This document shows positions 18,291 through 27,653 of a stretch of DNA of 53,859 nucleotides, one piece after another. The notes below the pieces were generated by a model. It did not search any database. It had not been told where the DNA came from and saw nothing but the letters and a program-made list of their open reading frames with translations. The translations under genes were made by a program, and so were the position numbers. Each line of letters opens with the position of its first letter. Position 1 is the stretch's first letter. Origin of the DNA: Mesocricetibacter intestinalis (GTDB lineage Bacteria > Pseudomonadota > Gammaproteobacteria > Enterobacterales > Pasteurellaceae); contig NZ_SNYQ01000001.1 of the NCBI RefSeq assembly GCF_004363295.1, positions 572,706 through 626,564 of the forward strand, written 5' to 3'.

Positions 18291-18605
18291 TTAGTTGGTT
18301 TGCTGTTCCGGCTGTCTTAGACGATTTAATTTAGCCAAACCGCGGTCGCAACTTTTTATTTGCGTCGCCAGTTCCATTTCCAGAATCTGTTTTTTACTTT
18401 GATTTAACTTATTTTTAATTTTACTGACCTGAGTATGGGTGCCCGGCTGTCTTTCAGCTTCTGCCACCAGTTGTTCCGTGGCTTGGAAAAGTTTCTGACA
18501 TTGCTTCGGAATACTAATTTTCACAGGGGTGGCTGATGTGTTAAAACTGAGCATCAGGCTGCCGGTGAAAAGTGCGGTCAAAATTAGTCTACTTTTTTTT
18601 AACAT
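18291..18605 (-). CDS. Small secreted protein of unknown function
   Basis: A 104-residue protein with an N-terminal signal peptide (MLKKSRLILTALFTGSLMLS, cleavage probably after TSA near residue 26). The mature part is about 78 residues, basic and helical, with two cysteines (KQCQKLF, IKSCDRG) that could form a disulfide in the periplasm. It resembles small Pasteurellaceae periplasmic proteins placed in DUF5339, but I recall this only loosely. A USS copy lies inside the signal-peptide coding part. Single-gene unit, convergent with the TerC gene. Confidence 0.7.
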   Translation of the reverse strand: MLKKSRLILTALFTGSLMLSFNTSATPVKISIPKQCQKLFQATEQLVAEAERQPGTHTQVSKIKNKLNQSKKQILEMELATQIKSCDRGLAKLNRLRQPEQQTN

Positions 18606-19086
18606 TTGGAATCTCTACACTTTATGGCATTAAATAAGGCATCACCGTAAGCCCGGTAACGAAAAGACGTTTGGAAATTAACAGAATATTCGCTCCCTGT
18701 CCAGTATCTTCTGCTTTTTTTGTGATCTGGGAGATTATAAGTTGCAAATCGGTTAATAAAATTTATAATCTGCGACAGATCAAATTTTGTAATTATTTTA
18801 CGATATTACATATTGATTTAAATTCGAAAAATGTGATCTGCATTATGTTTTTCTTATTTTTTATCCTTACAATTAGTAGTAGAATACTGTACCGATATGG
18901 GATTATCTTATATCGCAGGAGTTCCGCTGAGGGATAATTCATAGGCACTTTAGGTCTTAGTACGGCTTAAATGTATGGGGTGATTGAAACGAAGTTATTA
19001 GCATTTTCCCTATTTTTGATAGCGCAGAATTTTAATAGTTTCGATTAATCAGTAATTTGATCTTGTAACTTTTACAAGGAGTCGAG
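18606..19086. other. Intergenic region ahead of cydA
   Basis: About 480 AT-rich bases. It contains CRP- and FNR-like half-sites (TGTGATCTG at about 18721 and 18832; TTGATTTAAATTCG near 18812), but none has a convincing second half. An 88-codon opening at 18671-18937 lacks a ribosome binding site and recognisable product, and is not called. The long leader fits the oxygen-responsive control known for cytochrome bd operons. Confidence 0.5.
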
Positions 19087-20658
19087 ATGTTAGACGTTGT
19101 TGAACTCTCCCGCTTGCAGTTTGCACTAACTGCGTTATATCACTTCTTGTTTGTTCCGCTCACATTAGGGTTGACGTTTCTTCTTGTCATAATGGAAACC
19201 ATGTATGTGATGACAGGCAAAGAAGTGTATAAGGATATGACCAAGTTCTGGGGTAAGTTATTCGGTATTAACTTTGCTCTGGGTGTTACCACCGGTATTA
19301 CGATGGAATTCCAGTTCGGTACCAACTGGTCGTATTATTCTCATTATGTAGGTGATATTTTCGGCGCGCCTTTAGCCGTTGAAGCATTGCTTGCATTCTT
19401 CCTGGAATCAACCTTTGTAGGTTTATTCTTCTTCGGTTGGGATCGTTTGTCAAAAGGGAAACATCTTTTAACCACTTATTGCGTTGCCTTCGGTTCCAAC
19501 CTGTCCGCAATGTGGATTTTGGTTGCCAACGGCTGGATGCAGAATCCGGTAGCTTCCGAATTTAACTTTGAAACCATGCGTATGGAAATGACCAGCTTTA
19601 TGGATTTATGGTTAAACCCGGTTGCACAGAGTAAATTCTTGCATACCTTGTCCGCCGGTTACGTTTCCGCCGCAATGTTCGTTTTAGCCATCAGTTCTTA
19701 TTACTTGCTGAAAGGTCGTGATATCGGTTTTGCCAAACGTTCTTTCTCTATCGCTGCAACCTTCGGTTTAATTTCCGCCGTTTCCGTATTGATTATGGGT
19801 GATGAAGCGGGCTACGAAGTAGCAGAAACTCAGCATGTGAAATTAGCGGCAATGGAAGGGGAATGGGATACTCAGCCTGCACCGGCTTCCTGGAACATGA
19901 TTGCGATTCCTAATCAGGCGGAGAAGAAAAACGACTTTGCCATCAGTATTCCTTATCTCGGCGGTCTGATTGCGACCCGTTCCATGGATAAGCAGTACTT
20001 AGGTTTAAACGATCTTGAAGTACGTAACGAAGAACGTATCCGTAACGGTATGGTTGCTTACGGTTTATTGCAGGAACTGCACGCACAGAAAAAAGCGGGT
20101 CAGGTTAGCGAAGAAACCAAAGCACAGTTTAATGCGGTTCGTCATGATCTCGGCTTCGGCTTATTATTAAAACGTTATACCGATAACGTAGTGGACGCCA
20201 ACGACAGCCAGGTTAAAGCGGCGGCTCAGGATACCATTCCTAATGTGGCCCCGACCTTCTGGTCTTTCCGTGTGATGGCGGCAGTGGGCGGTTTGATCTT
20301 ATTGCTGATGGTTGCGGCCTTTGCTGTGAATCTGCGTAAGACAACAAGCAAAAACCCATTATTGCTGAAAGCATTGCTGTGGGGATTACCTTTACCTTGG
20401 ATCGCTATTGAATCCGGTTGGTTCCTGGCGGAATACGGTCGTCAACCTTGGGCGATTTATGAAGTTCTGCCGATAGGTGTGGCTAACTCTTCATTAGGCG
20501 CCGGCGATCTCTGGTTCTCCATTATTCTGATTTGTGCGCTTTATACGATCTTCCTTGTAGCGGAAACCTATTTGATGTTCAAATACGGACGCTTAGGTCC
20601 TAGCGCATTGAAAACAGGTCGCTATTACTTCGAGCAATCATCTAAAGCAGGAGCCTAA
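19087..20658 (+). CDS. cydA: Cytochrome bd ubiquinol oxidase subunit I
   Basis: A 523-residue inner membrane subunit that binds hemes b558, b595 and d and oxidises ubiquinol at the Q-loop. The N-terminus [20 protein letters not shown] carries the conserved histidine ligand; the GRQPW motif ([14 protein letters not shown]) and [11 protein letters not shown], with the b558 methionine, are present. Length equals the E. coli protein (522), so this is the long Q-loop form. AAGGAG precedes the ATG. First gene of cydA-cydB-cydX-ybgE; the enzyme serves low-oxygen respiration. Confidence 0.97.
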   Translation: MLDVVELSRLQFALTALYHFLFVPLTLGLTFLLVIMETMYVMTGKEVYKDMTKFWGKLFGINFALGVTTGITMEFQFGTNWSYYSHYVGDIFGAPLAVEALLAFFLESTFVGLFFFGWDRLSKGKHLLTTYCVAFGSNLSAMWILVANGWMQNPVASEFNFETMRMEMTSFMDLWLNPVAQSKFLHTLSAGYVSAAMFVLAISSYYLLKGRDIGFAKRSFSIAATFGLISAVSVLIMGDEAGYEVAETQHVKLAAMEGEWDTQPAPASWNMIAIPNQAEKKNDFAISIPYLGGLIATRSMDKQYLGLNDLEVRNEERIRNGMVAYGLLQELHAQKKAGQVSEETKAQFNAVRHDLGFGLLLKRYTDNVVDANDSQVKAAAQDTIPNVAPTFWSFRVMAAVGGLILLLMVAAFAVNLRKTTSKNPLLLKALLWGLPLPWIAIESGWFLAEYGRQPWAIYEVLPIGVANSSLGAGDLWFSIILICALYTIFLVAETYLMFKYGRLGPSALKTGRYYFEQSSKAGA

Positions 20659-20661
20659 ACT

Positions 20662-21798
20662 ATGTTAGACTACGAAATTTTACGATTTATTTGGTGGGTG
20701 CTAATCGGAGTATTGCTTATCGGATTTGCAATTACTGACGGTTTTGATATGGGCGTGCTGACCTTATTACCTTTTACCGGTAAAAAGGAAGTGGAAAAAC
20801 GTATCATGATCAACTCCATTGCCCCGCACTGGGACGGTAACCAGGTTTGGTTGCTTACTGCCGGCGGTGCGATGTTCGCCGCATGGCCATTGGTTTATGC
20901 GACCTCTTTCTCCGGTTTTTATATTGCGATGATTCTGGTTCTGGCGGCGTTGTTCTTCCGTCCGGTCGGTCTGGAATACCGCGCTAAAATCGAGAGCGAA
21001 GGCTGGCGTAAAGCATGGGATATCGGTTTATTCCTGGGCGGATTCGTACCTTCTCTGGTATTTGGTGTGGCTTTCGGTAACCTGTTACAGGGCGTGCCTT
21101 TCCAGTTCAACGAGTTAATGCAGGTACAGTATACCGGCACTTTCTTTGAACTGCTGAATCCGTTCGCCATTCTGTGCGGTTTAATCAGCTTATCTATGCT
21201 GACTACGCACGGTGCGGCATGGTTACAGATGAAAACCACCTCAGATTTGCACGATCGTGCCCGTGCGGTAACTCAGGTGGGATCTCTGGCAACATTAATC
21301 ACCTTTATTCTGGCCGGTATCTGGCTGCTGTATAAAGACGGATTTGTGGTAACCAGCACCATCGATCATTTCGCTCCGTCCGCACCATTGGGTAAAAGCG
21401 TAGAACTGCAAAACGGTGCATGGTTCAATAACTATAAAGAAATGCCGGTATTATTTATCTTCCCTGCATTGGTTGTTATCGGATCATTACTGAATATTGC
21501 GGTAACTAAAGCGAACCGTTCCGGATGGGCGTTCTTCTTCTCCGCATTAACCATGATCGGTGTGATTTTCACCTGCGGCGTGGCTATGTTCCCGTTCGTT
21601 ATGCCTTCCATCAGCCATCCTGAAATGAGCTTGCTGATGTGGGATGCGACTTCAAGCGAATGGACGCTGACATTAATGTTAGGCTTTGCATTGGTATTTG
21701 TAGTTATTATGCTGATTTATACCATTTGGGCCTATGCCACTATGTTCGGTAGACTGGATCATGAGTTTATCGAAGAAAACAAGAACTCATTATACTAA
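20662..21798 (+). CDS. cydB: Cytochrome bd ubiquinol oxidase subunit II
   Basis: A 378-residue membrane subunit of the bd oxidase. It opens MLDYEILRFIWWVLIGVLLI and includes the conserved TDGFDMGVLTLLPF and HWDGNQVWLL segments near the N-terminus, followed by six or more further hydrophobic helices. It begins three bases after cydA stops, so the two are co-translated, and matches the usual length (379 in E. coli). Confidence 0.97.
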   Translation: MLDYEILRFIWWVLIGVLLIGFAITDGFDMGVLTLLPFTGKKEVEKRIMINSIAPHWDGNQVWLLTAGGAMFAAWPLVYATSFSGFYIAMILVLAALFFRPVGLEYRAKIESEGWRKAWDIGLFLGGFVPSLVFGVAFGNLLQGVPFQFNELMQVQYTGTFFELLNPFAILCGLISLSMLTTHGAAWLQMKTTSDLHDRARAVTQVGSLATLITFILAGIWLLYKDGFVVTSTIDHFAPSAPLGKSVELQNGAWFNNYKEMPVLFIFPALVVIGSLLNIAVTKANRSGWAFFFSALTMIGVIFTCGVAMFPFVMPSISHPEMSLLMWDATSSEWTLTLMLGFALVFVVIMLIYTIWAYATMFGRLDHEFIEENKNSLY

Positions 21799-21809
21799 AG
21801 GAGAAAATT

Positions 21810-21908
21810 ATGTTTTATATCATTTGGGTAGTGGGTGTTTTGTTAGCCATTTTGGCAAGTATAGTAGTTACTATGCGACTTGAAAAAAACAATGATCTTG
21901 ATGAGTAA
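21810..21908 (+). CDS. cydX: Cytochrome bd oxidase small subunit CydX
   Basis: A 32-residue single-helix protein, MFYIIWVVGVLLAILASI then VVTMRLEKNNDLDE. The W in the first helix turn, the hydrophobic span and the charged tail with a Glu after the helix match CydX, which stabilises hemes in the CydAB complex. It has AAAGGAG upstream of the ATG and lies 11 bases after cydB. Confidence 0.95.
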   Translation: MFYIIWVVGVLLAILASIVVTMRLEKNNDLDE

Positions 21909-21911
21909 ATC

Positions 21912-22208
21912 ATGCGAGATTTATTCTATCAATTATTTAACAAGGGCTCGTGGCGAGCCCTTTCGTTAATTTTGGCGCTGATGCTGACGGTTTTTTTCTT
22001 TTTCAATATCGACGGCTTTTCCGATAAATTGAGAAGTACGCCGGTTTACTGGGTGATACTTAATTTATGGGCGACGGTGATTCTCTGGATTCATGGTATG
22101 GGATTCGGGATTCGCTCGTTGTTATGGCGTTATCTGTTTGCTCCTGTGGTGGGCTATGCCGTTACCGCTGCCGTGATTGTTACCTATCTGTTGAATATTT
22201 CCCGCTGA
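21912..22208 (+). CDS. ybgE: Cyd operon protein YbgE
   Basis: A 98-residue membrane protein with three hydrophobic segments (around residues 14-31, 43-65 and 72-94). The motif WIHGMGFGIRS is characteristic of YbgE. It begins three bases after cydX and is the last gene of the operon; its exact role in bd oxidase assembly or function is not known. Confidence 0.9.
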   Translation: MRDLFYQLFNKGSWRALSLILALMLTVFFFFNIDGFSDKLRSTPVYWVILNLWATVILWIHGMGFGIRSLLWRYLFAPVVGYAVTAAVIVTYLLNISR

Positions 22209-22220
22209 AAGGCGGGAAAT
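22197..22220 (+). terminator. Hairpin at the end of the cyd operon
   Basis: ATTTCCCGC and GCGGGAAAT form a 9-bp stem overlapping the ybgE stop codon, followed by a weakly T-rich stretch. It may end part of the cyd transcript. Confidence 0.5.
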
Positions 22221-22459
22221 TCCATCTTTCTCAAAGAGCGGCGGACAGTTTTCCTGTCCCTGTTACGGCGTAGGATAGTATCTGCTCCGACAAGGCTCTA
22301 GGGATAAAAAATTCGTTCATTTAGGGCTTGCGTATCCCTATTAGTCGCTCTACAATACGCCAGTTTTTACTCACTTTTTTGAAAGTTTATAAAAGTTATT
22401 GCAGTCTTAGCCAATACTTTTGACGGAAAGGGTTGTTTAGCCTCGAGGATAATGTTTGC

Positions 22460-22861
22460 ATGAGCTTATTTCAGTTTCCCGTTCGTGTTTATTATGAGGA
22501 TACGGATGCCGGCGGCGTCGTTTATCATGCGCGTTATTTGCATTTTTACGAGCGGGCGAGAACGGAGTTTCTGCGCATGCTGGGGTTTTCTCAACAGGAC
22601 TTGCTGAATACGCGCAATATTGCCTTTGTGGTCAAGTCGATGAATATTGATTATCGTTCGGCGGCAAAATTAGACGACAGCTTGGCGGTGGAAACCCGGG
22701 TAAGCGAAATCAGAGGCGCAACGATTTTATTTTCTCAGACATTAAAAAGAGATGAAGTGATTTTAAATACGGCTACTGTTAAGGTAGCCTGTGTTGATCT
22801 TGGTAAAATGAAAGCCGTGCCGATTCCATCGGAACTCAGAGCGGCTTTCGCAAATAAATAA
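22460..22861 (+). CDS. ybgC: Acyl-CoA thioester hydrolase of the Tol-Pal operon
   Basis: A 133-residue hot-dog fold thioesterase. The start at 22460 (MSLFQFPVRVYYEDTDAGG) aligns with the E. coli protein; a TTG further upstream would add an unsupported nine residues. The catalytic aspartate is in YEDTDAGGVVYHARYLHFYERARTE. YbgC hydrolyses short or long acyl-CoA and is linked to phospholipid metabolism in the cytoplasm. It is the first gene of ybgC-tolQ-tolR-tolA-tolB-pal, 24 bases ahead of tolQ. Confidence 0.93.
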   Translation: MSLFQFPVRVYYEDTDAGGVVYHARYLHFYERARTEFLRMLGFSQQDLLNTRNIAFVVKSMNIDYRSAAKLDDSLAVETRVSEIRGATILFSQTLKRDEVILNTATVKVACVDLGKMKAVPIPSELRAAFANK

Positions 22862-22885
22862 TAGGCATTTCTCGGAGCTATCTCA

Positions 22886-23569
22886 ATGACCGAACTGAAC
22901 TTTTTGGATTTGTTTCTAAAGGCGAGTATCGTCGTTCAAATTGTAATTCTAATTTTAATCTCTTTCTCGATTATTTCTTGGGCAATTATTATTCAACGTA
23001 GCCGTATTCTCACCGGAGCCTTAAAGGAATCTTCTTCTTTTGAAGATCGTTTTTGGTCGGGGGAAGATCTGAATAAATTGTACGAGGGACTTTCCAATCG
23101 CCGTGATGCTTTATCCGGCAGCGAACAGATTTTCTACGTAGGTTTCAAAGAATTCAGTCGTTTAAAACAGGCGAATCCAGATGCGCCGGAAGCCATTATT
23201 CAAGGGAGTTCACGGGCCATGAATTTGGCGATGAACCGTGAAATCGAAGATTTGGAAACTCGGGTGCCTTTTTTAGCTACGGTAGCTTCCATCAGTCCTT
23301 ATATCGGTTTGTTCGGTACCGTATGGGGGATTATGCACGCTTTTATGGGATTAAGCGGCGCAAAACAAGCAACTTTGCAGATGGTTGCACCGGGGATTGC
23401 GGAAGCCTTGATTGCGACCGCCATTGGTTTGTTTGCAGCGATTCCGGCGGTAATGGCATATAACCGTCTAAGCTTGCGCCTCAATAAACTGGAACAGAAT
23501 TACGGCAACTTTATTGATGAATTTACCACTATTTTGCACCGTCAGGTATTTGGTAAGCATCATCAGTAA
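22886..23569 (+). CDS. tolQ: Tol-Pal system proton channel subunit TolQ
   Basis: A 227-residue inner membrane protein of the ExbB/MotA/TolQ family. It has a first transmembrane helix at about residues 14-36 and two later ones (near [20 protein letters not shown] and [20 protein letters not shown]). With TolR it uses the proton gradient to energise TolA for outer membrane constriction during division. AGCTATCTCA just upstream gives a weak ribosome site, but the family N-terminus supports this ATG. Confidence 0.96.
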   Translation: MTELNFLDLFLKASIVVQIVILILISFSIISWAIIIQRSRILTGALKESSSFEDRFWSGEDLNKLYEGLSNRRDALSGSEQIFYVGFKEFSRLKQANPDAPEAIIQGSSRAMNLAMNREIEDLETRVPFLATVASISPYIGLFGTVWGIMHAFMGLSGAKQATLQMVAPGIAEALIATAIGLFAAIPAVMAYNRLSLRLNKLEQNYGNFIDEFTTILHRQVFGKHHQ

Positions 23570-23604
23570 TGGGTAGATTGATCTTAAATCCGCATTTGAT
23601 TGAA

Positions 23605-23613
23605 AAGTGCGGT
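23605..23613 (+). repeat. DNA uptake sequence (Hin-type USS)
   Basis: AAGTGCGGT within AAAAGTGCGGTCGATTTT, between tolQ and tolR. The USS lies in the short intergenic gap of an operon, without an inverted partner. Confidence 0.85.
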
Positions 23614-23642
23614 CGATTTTAGCAAAGTTTTACGAGGTTTAT

Positions 23643-24068
23643 ATGGCTTATCGCCGTAACAGCAGAAACAATATTAAATCCGAAATAAACATCGTTCCTT
23701 TTCTGGATGTTTTGCTGGTTTTAGTGCTTATTTTCATGGCAACCGCGCCGATTATCAGCCAGAGCGTGCAGGTGGATCTCCCTGATGCGGTGGAAAGCCA
23801 AAACGTATCTAATGAAGATAAGGTACCCGTTATTATTGAGGTGGCCGGCATCGGACAATATGCGGTTTCCATTGCGGGAGATCGCTCCGAGAATTTAACG
23901 GAAGAAATGGTAACCGAAATCACGAAACAAGAATTCGAAAAAGATCCTAATACCCTGTTTCTGATTGGCGGTGCCACAGACGTGCCTTATGAAGAAATTA
24001 TTAAAGCGCTGAATCTGCTCCATTTGGCAGGCATTAAGTCCGTCGGTTTAATGACGGATCCGATTTAG
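23643..24068 (+). CDS. tolR: Tol-Pal system subunit TolR
   Basis: A 141-residue protein with a single transmembrane helix (IVPFLDVLLVLVLIFMATAP) and a periplasmic domain. Asp22 inside the helix is the proton-path residue known for TolR/ExbD/MotB. I chose ATG 23643 with GAGG upstream (MAYRRNSRNNIKSEINIVP); an upstream opening at 23607 would run into the USS and lacks support. It forms the TolQ-TolR motor; tolA follows 18 bases later. Confidence 0.95.
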   Translation: MAYRRNSRNNIKSEINIVPFLDVLLVLVLIFMATAPIISQSVQVDLPDAVESQNVSNEDKVPVIIEVAGIGQYAVSIAGDRSENLTEEMVTEITKQEFEKDPNTLFLIGGATDVPYEEIIKALNLLHLAGIKSVGLMTDPI

Positions 24069-24086
24069 TTCGAAATAGGAAAAATT

Positions 24087-25229
24087 GTGAAAACGAATCG
24101 ACAAAAGAAAGAAACCAACGCTTTTTTGCTTTCGATTGTCATGCATATCCTTTTGTTTGCTTTGCTGATTCTGAGTTCCCTCTATCATAAAGTAGAAATT
24201 ATGGGCGGCGGTGAAGGTGAAGGCGAAGTTATGGGTGCGGTGATGGTGGATACCGGTAATGCCGCACAGGAATGGGGACGCATTCAGCAAAAAAACAAAG
24301 GCCGTACCGATCAGGAAAAGCAGAAAAAGCAACCTGATCCCGTGGTGGAAGAAAAACAGGAACCGGCTGAGGATAATAGCGAACAACTGCGTCTGCAGGA
24401 AATAGAAAGACAGCAGGCGATTGAGCGGCAGAAGCAGGAAGAACTGAAAAAGCAGCAGGAAAGAGCGCGCCAAGAAGCATTACAGAAGCAGCAACAAGAG
24501 GAAGAAGCCAAGGCTAAGCAGGCGGCGGAAGCGGCAAAATTAAAAGCCGAAGCGGAAGCTAAACGTCTTGCTGCAGCAGCTAAACAGGCGGAGCAGGAAG
24601 CTAAGGCAAAAGCGGAAAAAGAAGCGAAAGAAAAAGCGGAAAAAGCCGCAAAAGAAAAGGCGGAAAAAGAAGCGAAAGAGAAAGCGGAAAAAGCTGCAAA
24701 AGAAAAGGCGGAAAAAGAAGCGAAAGAAAAAGCCGAAAAAGCGGCGAAAGCAAAAGCGGAGGCGAAAGCGAAAGCCGAGGCGGAAGCTAAGGCTAAAGCG
24801 GAAGCCAAAGCAAAAGCGGAGGCTCAGGCTAAACAGGCCGCCTTAGATGATTTTCTTAACGGCGGAGAGGTCGGCGGCGGTAGCGCCTCGCGCGGCGGTA
24901 ATAGTAACCGTCAGGGTAGTCAGGGCAGCGGTGCCGCTTTAGGGGCCGGTGATGGCGGTAAAGTGGGTGATCGTTATGCGGGCGTAATCAAAAAAGAAAT
25001 TACCCGGCGTTTTATTAAGGATCCTGCTTTTGCCGGTAAGGTATGCAGTGTCAGAATACAGCTGGAACGCGACGGAACCATCAGCGGATATCAGCGCGTT
25101 TCCGGTCCTGACGATATTTGCAGTGCGGCGCTGAGTGCGGTTGCCAGAACGAAAAAGGTTCCGCCCGCACCTTCGGATGCGATTTACAGCAGATATAGAG
25201 CGCCGATTATTGATTTCGATCTGAAATAA
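24087..25229 (+). CDS. tolA: Cell envelope protein TolA
   Basis: A 380-residue protein read from a GTG at 24087 with AGGA upstream. A transmembrane anchor (residues 13-33) carries the SHLS-like motif SIVMHILLF near the N-terminus. Domain II (about residues 95-250) is a long Lys/Ala/Glu/Gln-rich helix, including three near-identical 16-residue repeats. Domain III (about residues 280-380) is the globular C-terminus with a Cys pair (KVCSVRI, DDICSAA) and the family ending PPAPSDAIYS. It reaches from the inner membrane to Pal and TolB at the outer membrane. Confidence 0.94.
   Translation: MKTNRQKKETNAFLLSIVMHILLFALLILSSLYHKVEIMGGGEGEGEVMGAVMVDTGNAAQEWGRIQQKNKGRTDQEKQKKQPDPVVEEKQEPAEDNSEQLRLQEIERQQAIERQKQEELKKQQERARQEALQKQQQEEEAKAKQAAEAAKLKAEAEAKRLAAAAKQAEQEAKAKAEKEAKEKAEKAAKEKAEKEAKEKAEKAAKEKAEKEAKEKAEKAAKAKAEAKAKAEAEAKAKAEAKAKAEAQAKQAALDDFLNGGEVGGGSASRGGNSNRQGSQGSGAALGAGDGGKVGDRYAGVIKKEITRRFIKDPAFAGKVCSVRIQLERDGTISGYQRVSGPDDICSAALSAVARTKKVPPAPSDAIYSRYRAPIIDFDLK
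24612..24755 (+). repeat. Tandem 48-bp repeats in tolA
   Basis: Three consecutive 48-base units (24612-24659, 24660-24707, 24708-24755) encode AEKEAKEKAEKAAKEK-type helical repeats of TolA domain II. Units 1 and 2 differ at two positions (A/G and C/T); unit 3 is more diverged at its end. Such repeats can change copy number by slipped-strand or recombination events, altering the length of the helix. Confidence 0.85.
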
Positions 25230-25265
25230 CCAATTTTCGGTCAATAAGCTAAAACCATAGGTGGA

Positions 25266-26564
25266 ATGATGAAATTTCTTTCTCGTATATTAAGTGTATT
25301 TGCAATATGGTTTTTTGCCATAAGCATGGCAAAAGCCGATGATGAAGTCCGTATCGTTATTGACGAAGGGGTGGACAGTGCGCGACCGATAGCGGTAGTA
25401 CCCTTTAAGGTTAGCGGTTCCGTACCTGCGGATTTGGCTGAAATTATCGCCGCGGATTTAAGAAACAGCGGTAAATTTAATCCTATTGCTAAGGATAAAA
25501 TGCCGCAGCAGCCGAGTTCGGCTTCCGAGGTTACGCCTGATGCCTGGGCTGCTCTTGGGATTGATGCCGTGGTCGTCGGTCAGGTAACTGGTAACGGCGG
25601 TAACTATAATATAGCCTATCAGCTGGTTGATACTATAGGCGCTTCCGGAACACCGGGAGCGGTATTATCTCAGAATGCGATTTCCGTTACGGAAAAATGG
25701 TTGCGTTACGGGGCCCATACCGTGAGCGACGAGGTATTCGAAAAATTAACCGGTATCCGTGGCGCATTCAGAACCCGTATAGCCTATGTGGTGCAGAAAA
25801 ACGGCGGTTCTCAACCTTATGAAGTGAGAGTGGCGGATTATGACGGCTATAACCAGTTTATCGTAAATCGTAGCTCTCAGCCGATGATGTCGCCGGCCTG
25901 GTCGCCGGACGGCAAAAAACTTGCTTATGTTTCCTTCGAGAATAAAAAATCCCAGCTTGTGGTGCAAGATTTAGGATCCGGTGCGCGCAAAGTTGCCGCT
26001 TCCTTTAAAGGACATAACGGTGCGCCGGCCTTCTCACCGGACGGCTCGCGCCTGGCATTCGCCTCTAACCAGGACGGCGTGTTAAATATTTACGTATTGA
26101 ATTTGGGTAGTGGACAGGTATCTCAGCTGACCCGCGGAGCCGGTAATAATACCGAGCCGAGCTGGACGCCAGACGGTCATATTTTGTTTACATCCGATAG
26201 AAGCGGTTCACCTCAAGTCTATTCAATGAGCGCCTCCGGTGGCGGTGCGACATTATTAGGTGCCGGTGGTCGCAGTTACAGTGGCCAGATGACCGCAGAC
26301 GGTAAAACATTGGTCATGATTTCCGGCGATAATGTGATTAAGAGAGATATGGCTTCAGGTGCTTCCGAAGTGCTGAGTTCTACTTTCTTGGACGAGAGTC
26401 CGAGCATTTCGCCGAACGGAATAATGATTATCTATAGTTCTACCCAAGGGTTAGGAAAGGTGTTACAATTGGTGTCCGCAGACGGACGCTTTAAAGCTCG
26501 GTTACCAGGAAGCGATGGACAAGTTAAATTCCCTGCTTGGTCACCATATCTAAATAAAAACTAA
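25266..26564 (+). CDS. tolB: Tol-Pal system periplasmic beta-propeller protein TolB
   Basis: A 432-residue periplasmic protein with signal peptide [19 protein letters not shown] (cleavage near MAKA-DDEV). An N-terminal alpha/beta domain (residues 25-165) binds TolA; then a six-bladed propeller with repeated [34 protein letters not shown] and [11 protein letters not shown] motifs that binds Pal. GGTGGA precedes two adjacent ATGs; the second, three bases on, could also be used. It ends ten bases before pal. Confidence 0.95.
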   Translation: MMKFLSRILSVFAIWFFAISMAKADDEVRIVIDEGVDSARPIAVVPFKVSGSVPADLAEIIAADLRNSGKFNPIAKDKMPQQPSSASEVTPDAWAALGIDAVVVGQVTGNGGNYNIAYQLVDTIGASGTPGAVLSQNAISVTEKWLRYGAHTVSDEVFEKLTGIRGAFRTRIAYVVQKNGGSQPYEVRVADYDGYNQFIVNRSSQPMMSPAWSPDGKKLAYVSFENKKSQLVVQDLGSGARKVAASFKGHNGAPAFSPDGSRLAFASNQDGVLNIYVLNLGSGQVSQLTRGAGNNTEPSWTPDGHILFTSDRSGSPQVYSMSASGGGATLLGAGGRSYSGQMTADGKTLVMISGDNVIKRDMASGASEVLSSTFLDESPSISPNGIMIIYSSTQGLGKVLQLVSADGRFKARLPGSDGQVKFPAWSPYLNKN

Positions 26565-26574
26565 GGAGAAATCA

Positions 26575-27027
26575 ATGAAATTAGCAAAATTATTGTTAGT
26601 TGCGCCTGTATTGGCGTTAGCGGCATGTAGTTCATCAAAAACTGATAACGGTGCTGCAAACGGAGCTACATACGGCGGTATGTCCGTAGAAGACTTACAA
26701 CAGCGTTATAACACAGTTTACTTCGGTTTCGATAAATATGTAGTTGAAGGTGAATATCAGCAGCTGTTAGACGCTCATGCGGCTTATTTAACAGCAACCC
26801 CGGCAGCTAAAGTATTAGTTGAAGGTAACGCTGACGAACGCGGTACACCGGAATATAATATTGCATTAGGTCAGCGTCGTGCTGATGCAGTTAAAAATTA
26901 TTTAACTGCTAAAGGAGCAAATGCCGGTAACGTTTCAACCGTATCTTATGGTGAAGAAAAACCAGCAGTATTAGGTCATGACGAAGCTGCTTACGCTAAA
27001 AACCGTCGTGCTGTGTTAGCATACTAA
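26575..27027 (+). CDS. pal: Peptidoglycan-associated lipoprotein (P6-like Pal)
   Basis: A 150-residue outer membrane lipoprotein. The lipobox LAAC acylates Cys18. The mature part has the OmpA C-terminal peptidoglycan-binding fold, [14 protein letters not shown] and [20 protein letters not shown], with the diaminopimelate-binding residues of that motif. It closely resembles Haemophilus P6. Ribosome site AAGGAG precedes the ATG. It is the last gene of the operon, followed by a strong terminator. Confidence 0.97.
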   Translation: MKLAKLLLVAPVLALAACSSSKTDNGAANGATYGGMSVEDLQQRYNTVYFGFDKYVVEGEYQQLLDAHAAYLTATPAAKVLVEGNADERGTPEYNIALGQRRADAVKNYLTAKGANAGNVSTVSYGEEKPAVLGHDEAAYAKNRRAVLAY

Positions 27028-27056
27028 TTTCGAATTAATTCGTAGCTAATAAAATA

Positions 27057-27088
27057 GACCCGGGTTCCTTAAGGAATCCGGGTTTTTT
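27057..27088 (+). terminator. Intrinsic terminator of the tol-pal operon
   Basis: CCCGGGTTCCTT and AAGGAATCCGGG pair as an almost continuous hairpin, followed by TTTTTTAT. Confidence 0.92.
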
Positions 27089-27265
27089 ATCAATGGATTT
27101 TCTTCGCCGAGTTACGGATTATTCCGTTTAGCCGGCTTGGAATGGGCGTTAAGTAATTGTAAAAATATTGGCGACTGTTTGCGCAAACGACCAAAAAAAT
27201 AAAAATTTTTGTTGATTATTAAATTTAAATCCGTATTATAAGCACCCGTTACGACGCATAACGCC

Positions 27266-27341
27266 GGGTCGTTAGCTCAGTCGGTAGAGCAGCGGACTTT
27301 TAATCCGTTGGTCGAAGGTTCGAATCCTTCACGACCCACCA
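27266..27341 (+). tRNA. tRNA-Lys (anticodon TTT), copy 1
   Basis: A 76-base tRNA with encoded CCA. Acceptor GGGTCGT pairs with ACGACCC; the loop CTTTTAA gives anticodon TTT. T-arm GAAGG-TTCGAAT-CCTTC. First of four in tandem. Confidence 0.98.
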
Positions 27342-27368
27342 GCTTCGTTGTAACAGCGTCATACCTAA

Positions 27369-27444
27369 GGGTCGTTAGCTCAGTCGGTAGAGCAGCGGAC
27401 TTTTAATCCGTTGGTCGAAGGTTCGAATCCTTCACGACCCACCA
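27369..27444 (+). tRNA. tRNA-Lys (anticodon TTT), copy 2
   Basis: Identical in sequence to copy 1 over 76 bases; the intergenic 27 bases are different, so the duplication is of the gene only or the spacers have drifted. Confidence 0.98.
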
Positions 27445-27473
27445 ATTTCGTATGACATGCCTATATCCAAGTA

Positions 27474-27549
27474 GGGTCGTTAGCTCAGTCGGTAGAGCAG
27501 CGGACTTTTAATCCGTTGGTCGAAGGTTCGAATCCTTCACGACCCACCA
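27474..27549 (+). tRNA. tRNA-Lys (anticodon TTT), copy 3
   Basis: Identical to copies 1 and 2, separated from copy 2 by 29 bases. Confidence 0.98.
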
Positions 27550-27577
27550 CTTCTATATAACGCACCTATATCGCTTC

Positions 27578-27653
27578 GGGTCGTTAGCTTAGTCGGTAGA
27601 GCAGCGGACTCTTAATCCGTTGGTCGAGAGTTCGAGTCTCTCACGACCCACCA
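27578..27653 (+). tRNA. tRNA-Lys (anticodon CTT), copy 4
   Basis: Clearly derived from the same gene, but the anticodon loop is CTCTTAA, giving CTT, which reads AAG. The D-arm has TTAGCTTAG in place of TTAGCTCAG, and the T-arm is GAGAG-TTCGAGT-CTCTC with compensatory changes that keep it paired. The compensated stem suggests a functional gene, not decay. Confidence 0.95.

Noticed and set aside
18671-18937. 88-codon plus-strand opening upstream of cydA
   Set aside because: No ribosome binding site, no recognised product, AT-rich promoter region; likely chance.
24311-24808. Long minus-strand opening opposite tolA
   Set aside because: Produced by the Lys/Ala/Glu-rich repeats of tolA read in reverse; no independent signals.
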